Assembly: GCF_000621585.1 (NCBI RefSeq)
Contig: NZ_JHXY01000011.1
Coordinates: 1-64,000, forward strand
Length of the DNA stretch: 64,000 bases
Direction: 5' to 3'
From: [Eubacterium] cellulosolvens LD2006
GTDB lineage: Bacteria > Bacillota > Clostridia > Lachnospirales > Lachnospiraceae
Under the pieces are notes generated by a model. The model was not told the DNA's origin and searched no databases. It worked only from the letters and a program-made list of their open reading frames with translations. This document shows positions 59,317 through 64,000 of the stretch, piece after piece; position 1 is the stretch's first letter; every line of letters begins with the position of its first letter. Made by a program: the position numbers and the translations under genes.

Positions 59317-60495
59317 TCACCGGCATCCCGGTGCATTCTGCTGCTCCGCGAGAGAGCGGCGGACTTTTCGTCTGGTGATCTCCATAATGTCCAGCGCGGT
59401 GAGATCGATCACTTTTGTAGAGACGACATCTCTTGACACATAGCTTTGCATCAGGGAGATGAGCTCCTCTCTCTCCCCGGGATCTTTCATACTGATGAAA
59501 TCAATGAGAATCGTGCCGGAGAGCTGGCGGAGACGGATCTGTCTCGCGCTCTCTTCGGCTGCCTCCGCATTTGTCATTTTCACCAGCGCACGGTAGTCTT
59601 TGTTGCCGGAATACCGGCCGGAGTTGACGTCGATGACACAGAAGGCCTCGGTCTGTTCAATGACAAGGAAGCCGCCGGACTTTAGCCATACCCGTTTTGC
59701 CGTGAGTTCCGTGAACAGCGTCGTCAGATTGTAGACGCGAAAGAGCTCGACCATCTTGTCATCGTAGAGTTCCAAAGCGACACGATTCCCGGGATCGACC
59801 CGCTTCAGAAAATTACCTGTCTCGGAATATATCTCCGGCAGATCGGTCACGATTCGCTTCAGATGGCTGAAGGAACACTGCCGGATCATGCGGATCCATT
59901 CCGGATCTTCCGTGTACAGGCAGGTACCGGTGGTCCGGCTTTGGCCGTAAGCCGTGATATACGTCATCTGTTCCGCCAGCTGCTTCCACTCCGCCGTGAG
60001 CTCATTCTCTCCCGCTTCCGCCGCATTGGTGCGGATGATCACGCCAAAGGAGGAGTCAAACAATGGTTTGAGAAGCTTCTTCAGACGGCTTCGGTCTTCC
60101 TCATGAAGCTTTCTGGAAAAATTCATCGTGCGCTTTCCGGAGGTGAAGACCAGCCAGCGGCCGGCGAGATTGACGTTCATGGTCAGTCGTGGGAGTTTCT
60201 GTTTGAGAGCCTCTTTCTCGACCTGAACGATCACCGAGTCACCTTCGTGGATCGTTGTGAGCTCCTTGTCCGTGAGCGGCAGATATCCGCTCTGCTCACC
60301 GGTAAAGCGTACAAAGGCGGCTGCGAGACTCTTCTGAATCTTCTCGACTCTTCCTGTGTAGACGTTTCCGAGGAGAGTCTTCTCTCCGGCAGGCGTCAGG
60401 CAGAATTCCGCCGGTTTCCCGTCCTCATACAGGACGGTGGCTATGGTTTCCTTTCCGTTCGCCGGAAAAGCGGCGACAACGATTTTCTGTTCCAT
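59317..60495 (-). CDS. rng: ribonuclease E/G, short form
   Basis: Endoribonuclease of mRNA and rRNA processing. The 392 residues contain the S1 domain (about 35-110), the catalytic D in V-I-D-V-N-S-G-R-Y near 286, and the second D in I-L-I-D-F near 329. The protein stops just after E-I-T-R-R-K-V-R-R-S-L, where RNase E/G normally continues into the CPxCxG zinc link. That link and the small domain are absent, as seen in some Clostridia. Its start overlaps the upstream stop (TGATG). Confidence 0.9.
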   Translation of the reverse strand: MEQKIVVAAFPANGKETIATVLYEDGKPAEFCLTPAGEKTLLGNVYTGRVEKIQKSLAAAFVRFTGEQSGYLPLTDKELTTIHEGDSVIVQVEKEALKQKLPRLTMNVNLAGRWLVFTSGKRTMNFSRKLHEEDRSRLKKLLKPLFDSSFGVIIRTNAAEAGENELTAEWKQLAEQMTYITAYGQSRTTGTCLYTEDPEWIRMIRQCSFSHLKRIVTDLPEIYSETGNFLKRVDPGNRVALELYDDKMVELFRVYNLTTLFTELTAKRVWLKSGGFLVIEQTEAFCVIDVNSGRYSGNKDYRALVKMTNAEAAEESARQIRLRQLSGTILIDFISMKDPGEREELISLMQSYVSRDVVSTKVIDLTALDIMEITRRKVRRSLAEQQNAPGCR

Positions 60496-61271
60496 CAGAA
60501 TTCCTTTCCGAGAGCGTCGAGAGCGACAAGCTTTCTCGCTCCCTCTTCTCCGAGATCGGCGTAGATATTGTTTCGGTGAATCAGGATCGCATTGTCCGGA
60601 ATTTCAAAGCCGGCGTGAGCCGCGAAGGCCTGTACCACGAGATCCGGTTTCAGGTTGTGGACGCTTCCGGTGGCCAGAGTCATGCGGAAGGCGATGCGCT
60701 CCGCCTCCACGCCTGCCGGGTGGTTCTCGAGGGTCGCGTCATCCAGTTGGATCATACGGAGTTTGTAGATCCATGGGTGGATGTCTACTTCGGCCTCGCT
60801 TCTCTTGGTCTTTCGCATGACTTTGATCTCCGGAAGATCCATAAAGTCCGCGAGCTTCTCCTTGAGATGATCCGGGAAGGATACGCGTCCCTTCCGGAAG
60901 CTGACGGTGTAGTCGGCGGCCGCAACGACGGTCATACCCTTGGAGGCTTTTGTCTCCGGGATCTGCACGACGCTCTCGACGGTGATGCCGTCGGCCATCT
61001 GTTTATTCAGAAGCTCGAGAAAGGACACGGAATTGATGCCTGCCTGAGCCATGCCCTCGTCTTTGAGATCCAGATCAAAGTATTCGCCGGAGCTTGTCTT
61101 GCCGACGCCCAGAGGCGCCGCAAAGGACATCAGCATGTGGGGGCTGAAGCCGGTGGAAAGGGCAAAGGGAAGTTCTGCGCGGCGCAGAGCCTTCTGGAAA
61201 TATCTCATAACGTCCAGATGTCCGATGAATTTGAGGCATCCGGTTTTGGTGAATTTAACTCTTACTCTCAA
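60495..61271 (-). CDS. DUF2344 / TIGR03936 radical-SAM-linked protein
   Basis: A 258-residue protein of the family always found beside the TIGR03960 radical-SAM protein; its function is unknown. Conserved blocks are R-V-K-F-T-K-T-G-x-L-K-F-I-G-H-L-D near the start and L-S-T-G-F-S-P-H near 45. The likely start is TTG at 61271, with AAGGAGG eight bases upstream inside the preceding gene. ATG further up at 61340 would overlap that gene by 86 bases. It is coupled to rng by a one-base overlap. Confidence 0.88.
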   Translation of the reverse strand: MRVRVKFTKTGCLKFIGHLDVMRYFQKALRRAELPFALSTGFSPHMLMSFAAPLGVGKTSSGEYFDLDLKDEGMAQAGINSVSFLELLNKQMADGITVESVVQIPETKASKGMTVVAAADYTVSFRKGRVSFPDHLKEKLADFMDLPEIKVMRKTKRSEAEVDIHPWIYKLRMIQLDDATLENHPAGVEAERIAFRMTLATGSVHNLKPDLVVQAFAAHAGFEIPDNAILIHRNNIYADLGEEGARKLVALDALGKEF

Positions 61272-63123
61272 CGCAGACGCCTCCTTTGTATGCGGTGCAG
61301 CCGCAGGCGTTGCAGGCCTGACGGCAGTTCGGTGTGACAACGGCCTGCTGTGCCTTCTCCCATTCGCGGATCAGGAATTTCTTCGACACGCCGCAGTCCA
61401 GAAGATCCCAGGGAAGGATTTCGTCGATGCTGCGGGCTCTTGCCGTGTAGAAATACGGATCGATGCCGGTCTTCGCAAAGGCCTCGTTCCATTTCTCCCG
61501 GTCGAAATTCTCCGTCCAGGCGTCGAAAATACAGCCGCTGTTGTAAGCCTCCTCGATGGCAGCCGCCACGCGGCGGTCACCTCTGGCCAGAACGCCCTCC
61601 AGCTCGGAGACGTAGGCGTCGTGATAGGTGTAGCGGATGCTCTTCTGGTTCGGCATGGCGCGCACTTCATCCTTGACCATATGCGCCTTGTCCAGGAATT
61701 CCTGTTCCGTGTTCATCGGAGCCCACTGGAACGGTGTGAAAGGCTTGGGTACAAAGAAGGAGCTGCTGGCGGTGATGGAGATCTTGCCCACGCGCTCTTC
61801 TTTCGGAATGTTATCGTAGTAACACTCGGCAACTCTCTGGCACAGATGGGCGATATCCCTGATATCCTCTTCCGTCTCACCCGGATGGCCGAGCATGAAG
61901 TAGAATTTCACCTTGTTCCAGCCGCCCTTGAAGGCCTCAAGGGCGCCGTTCATGATATTTTCTTCCGTGATGCCCTTGTTGATGACGTTGCGCATCCGTT
62001 GGGAACCGGCCTCGGCGGCAAAGGTGAGACTGCTCTTCTTGACATCCTGCACCTTGGACATGATGTCAAGGGAGAAGGCGTCGATTCGAAGGGACGGAAG
62101 GGAAATGTTGATTCCCTTTTCCTTGCAGATCTCGATCAGGAAATTCAATAGTTCGTCGAGCTGCGAGTAGTCGGAACTCGAGAGGGAACTTAAGGTGATC
62201 TCATCGTAGCCGGTGTTTTTCAGCATGATCTCCGCCTGTTTCTTCAGCTTTTCCACGTTTTTCTCGCGGAGCGGCCGGTAGAGCATTCCCGCCTGACAGA
62301 AACGGCAGCCGCGGATACAGCCTCGCTGAATTTCAAGAACCACACGGTCCTGGGTAGCCTGGATATAGGGAACAACAGGGGCATCCGGATAGCTGACATT
62401 GCTGAAGTCCATGACGATCTGCTTGGTGATCTTCTCAGGCACGGAGTCGTCGACGCGTCCCAGGGATGACAGGGTTCCGTCCTCGCCGTAGGTGCAGTTA
62501 TAGAACTGCGGCACGTAGAGTCCCCTGATGTTGGCCGCGCGGCGCAGGAATTCTTTTCTGGACATTCCGGTGGCTTTCTTCATCTTGTAGAGGACGAAGA
62601 GATCGTCGTAGGCGATTTCGCCCTCTCCGATATAGAAGAGGTCGAAAAACTCTGCGATCGGTTCCGGATTGTACGTACACGGACCTCCGCCGATGACGAT
62701 CGGATCATCTTCCTTCCGGTCTGTGGCGTGCAGCGGAATCTTCGAGAGATCCAGAATCTGAAGGATGTTTGTGTAGCACATCTCATACTGGATCGTGATT
62801 CCGAGAAAGTCGAAATCGTGGATTGGATCCTGGGATTCCAGGGCAAAGAGCGGAAGGTTCTGCTCCCGCATGACCTTGTCGAGATCCGGCCAGGGAGAAT
62901 AGACTCTCTCGCACCAGATATCGTCTCTCTTATTGAACATGTCATAGAGGATCTGAATCCCGAGGTGGGACATTCCGATCTCGTACACGTCCGGGAAACA
63001 CATGGCAAAACGGATGTCAACGGAAGATGGATCCTTCATCACCGAGTTGACCTCGTTGCCGATATAACGCTCCGGTTTTTCGATATTCATCAGAATATCG
63101 TCATCTAAAGCAAGTTTGCGCAT
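61255..63123 (-). CDS. TIGR03960 family B12-binding-like radical-SAM protein
   Basis: A 622-residue radical-SAM protein of unknown function. An N-terminal cobalamin-binding-like region precedes the cluster motif C-I-R-G-C-R-F-C near 270. A terminal cysteine-rich tail (C-R-Q-A-C-N-A-C-G-C) may bind another cluster. The set TIGR03960, TIGR03936, rng and rplU is conserved across Clostridia and points to an rRNA- or translation-related role, which is inference. AAGAGG precedes the ATG. Confidence 0.9.
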   Translation of the reverse strand: MRKLALDDDILMNIEKPERYIGNEVNSVMKDPSSVDIRFAMCFPDVYEIGMSHLGIQILYDMFNKRDDIWCERVYSPWPDLDKVMREQNLPLFALESQDPIHDFDFLGITIQYEMCYTNILQILDLSKIPLHATDRKEDDPIVIGGGPCTYNPEPIAEFFDLFYIGEGEIAYDDLFVLYKMKKATGMSRKEFLRRAANIRGLYVPQFYNCTYGEDGTLSSLGRVDDSVPEKITKQIVMDFSNVSYPDAPVVPYIQATQDRVVLEIQRGCIRGCRFCQAGMLYRPLREKNVEKLKKQAEIMLKNTGYDEITLSSLSSSDYSQLDELLNFLIEICKEKGINISLPSLRIDAFSLDIMSKVQDVKKSSLTFAAEAGSQRMRNVINKGITEENIMNGALEAFKGGWNKVKFYFMLGHPGETEEDIRDIAHLCQRVAECYYDNIPKEERVGKISITASSSFFVPKPFTPFQWAPMNTEQEFLDKAHMVKDEVRAMPNQKSIRYTYHDAYVSELEGVLARGDRRVAAAIEEAYNSGCIFDAWTENFDREKWNEAFAKTGIDPYFYTARARSIDEILPWDLLDCGVSKKFLIREWEKAQQAVVTPNCRQACNACGCTAYKGGVCVESKS

Positions 63124-63184
63124 AGTTACCTCTTGTCTGTTTGTTGTTTGGTGAAAAAAATGAAGGGTGCATCCGAAAACAGAT

Positions 63185-63217
63185 AAAAGGGACTGTCATA
63201 TGTTGCGGCAGCCCCTT
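63185..63217 (-). terminator. terminator after the hydrogenase-like gene
   Basis: On the minus strand AAGGGGCTGCC pairs with CAGTCCCTT across a short loop, followed by TTAT. Confidence 0.65.
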
Positions 63218-63227
63218 GAACATTTTT

Positions 63228-64000
63228 TTATTTGTTTTCAGCTTCTCTTGCGGCTTTCTCCGCTTTCTCGGCCTCCGGCTCGATCCATGTCTTGTGAATG
63301 ATATCGTCGCGGAACATGGAGAATTTATCCATCGGATACTGTTTCAGGTTTTCAAGAACCTTTCGTCCGTCGGCCTGTTTGAGAAGAACCTCGCGGGCCT
63401 TGAGGGTCTCGGACTCGGTTCTGTGCTTGGAAGGTCCGCCGACGCATCCGCCCGGACAAACCATACCTTCGACGAAATCCTCCGGAAGTTTTCCGAATTG
63501 CAGAAGGGTGAGGGCTTTGCGGCACTCATCGCCTCCGGCGCATTTGCGAAGACTGATGTCGTTCGTGTCAACGCCTCTCTCTTCCATACATTCGATAACG
63601 GCTTTGGCTACGCCGCCGGATGTTGCGAAACGTTTGCCGAAGATGGAGGATTCCTGGTACTGATCCTCGCACGGCTTTAATTCAACGTCCTTCGAGCGGA
63701 GGAACGCGCGGAATTCTCCGTAGGTCAGAACGTAATCGGCGTTTTCTGCTACCAGCTCTTTATCGGCGGCCTCGGATTTCTTGGCGATACACGGTCCGAT
63801 AAAGACGGTGATACATCCCGGATGTGTGGCTTTCAGATATCTGGAAATCGCGCACATCGGAGAGACAACCGATGACATGTTGTTTTTATACAAATCCGGG
63901 AAATGCTTGCGGAGCATATTGATGAACGCCGGGCAACAGCTGGTCGTCATCTTTCTGCCGGCTTCTTTCGCCTCGCTCCACTCCTCGGACTCGTAAGCTG
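63228..64000 (-). CDS. [FeFe]-hydrogenase-like protein, 3' part only
   Basis: The C-terminal 256 residues of a gene that runs off the right edge (in frame to base 64000). H-cluster motifs are visible: T-S-C-C-P-A-F (L1), F-I-G-P-C-I-A-K-K (L2) and E-G-M-V-C-P-G-G-C-V-G-G-P (L3). All three cysteine-bearing motifs are complete, so it could bind an H-cluster. The L2 form with G-P-C-I-A-K-K is typical of the B or C/D hydrogenase groups rather than the classic group A, so a sensory or non-classical role is possible. The tail is Ala/Glu/Lys-rich. Confidence 0.85.
   Translation of the reverse strand, partial: AYESEEWSEAKEAGRKMTTSCCPAFINMLRKHFPDLYKNNMSSVVSPMCAISRYLKATHPGCITVFIGPCIAKKSEAADKELVAENADYVLTYGEFRAFLRSKDVELKPCEDQYQESSIFGKRFATSGGVAKAVIECMEERGVDTNDISLRKCAGGDECRKALTLLQFGKLPEDFVEGMVCPGGCVGGPSKHRTESETLKAREVLLKQADGRKVLENLKQYPMDKFSMFRDDIIHKTWIEPEAEKAEKAAREAENK

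Noticed and set aside
1-64000. tRNA, rRNA, tmRNA, RNase P RNA and SRP RNA genes
   Set aside because: Read for their hallmark segments (such as the T-loop sequence GGTTCAAATCC and the SRP tetraloop region); none found by eye. A tRNAscan or Infernal run would be decisive.

Overview
This window is a chromosome segment from an anaerobic, low-complexity-Gram-positive-type bacterium of the class Clostridia, most like Lachnospiraceae. The evidence is the gene order, not a database search: ABC-F next to rex; an mreBCD-mrdA-rodA-dac block; rSAM-DUF2344-RNase E/G-rplU-prp-rpmA-obg; lexA divergent from a LysM gene; an L27 with the Prp-cleaved N-terminal extension; NfnAB and a [FeFe]-hydrogenase-like protein; and strong AGGAGG ribosome sites with SigA-type promoters. 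No rRNA, tRNA, CRISPR array, prophage or insertion sequence was recognised. Almost all of the window is core housekeeping DNA with short spacers.

Layout. 1-4,800: a structured non-coding region, then icd, then a structured repeat element, then ABC-F and rex transcribed divergently. 5,000-12,750: NAD(P)HX repair, yebC, a divergent uppP, an ftsK/spoIIIE translocase and a coupled zinc-ribbon/TPR gene. 12,800-15,100: nfnAB. 15,300-18,520: a second copy of the structured repeat, then rlmH and a phoH-ybeY-5-formyl-THF cyclo-ligase operon. 18,740-30,760: miaB-mutS-mutL-miaA, a methionine-gamma-lyase-like gene and two flavoproteins. 30,880-39,340: radC and a complete cell-elongation operon. 39,460-45,800: a small P-loop protein, an HlyD-like membrane protein, yggS-sepF, aroB, lspA and rluD. 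45,900-48,350: an AT-rich accessory patch with a 51-residue acidic peptide gene and a secreted CHAP/lectin protein. 48,600-52,270: a kinase, a tyrosine recombinase and the SOS unit. 52,490-64,000: minus-strand genes for ribosome assembly and translation (rsfS, yqeK, nadD, yhbY, obg, rpmA, prp, rplU), then degV, a CPBP protease, RNase E/G, two radical-SAM-linked genes and a truncated hydrogenase-like gene at the edge.

How the genes fit together. The first 15 kb is rich in pyridine-nucleotide functions: NADP-isocitrate dehydrogenase, the NADH/NAD+ sensor Rex with a candidate autoregulatory site, NAD(P)HX repair, and the ferredoxin/NADH/NADP transhydrogenase NfnAB. The hydrogenase-like protein at the far end belongs to the same redox theme. 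The middle holds envelope growth and division (mre genes, PBP2, RodA, carboxypeptidase, SepF, FtsK). DNA repair and SOS control are represented by mutSL, radC and lexA.

The most unusual items are: (1) two copies (1801-2038 and 15308-15631) of a multi-helix element whose stems differ by compensatory base changes, which suggests a selected RNA structure; (2) a second, unrelated rod-like foldable region at 1-197; (3) an untracked 51-residue, lysine-free, acidic peptide with a C-G-M-P-P-C core; (4) a MutL whose linker holds two tandem-repeat arrays; (5) a UppP-family protein lacking a glutamate that is normally catalytic; (6) a clear SOS promoter with two LexA boxes just downstream of its -10 element.
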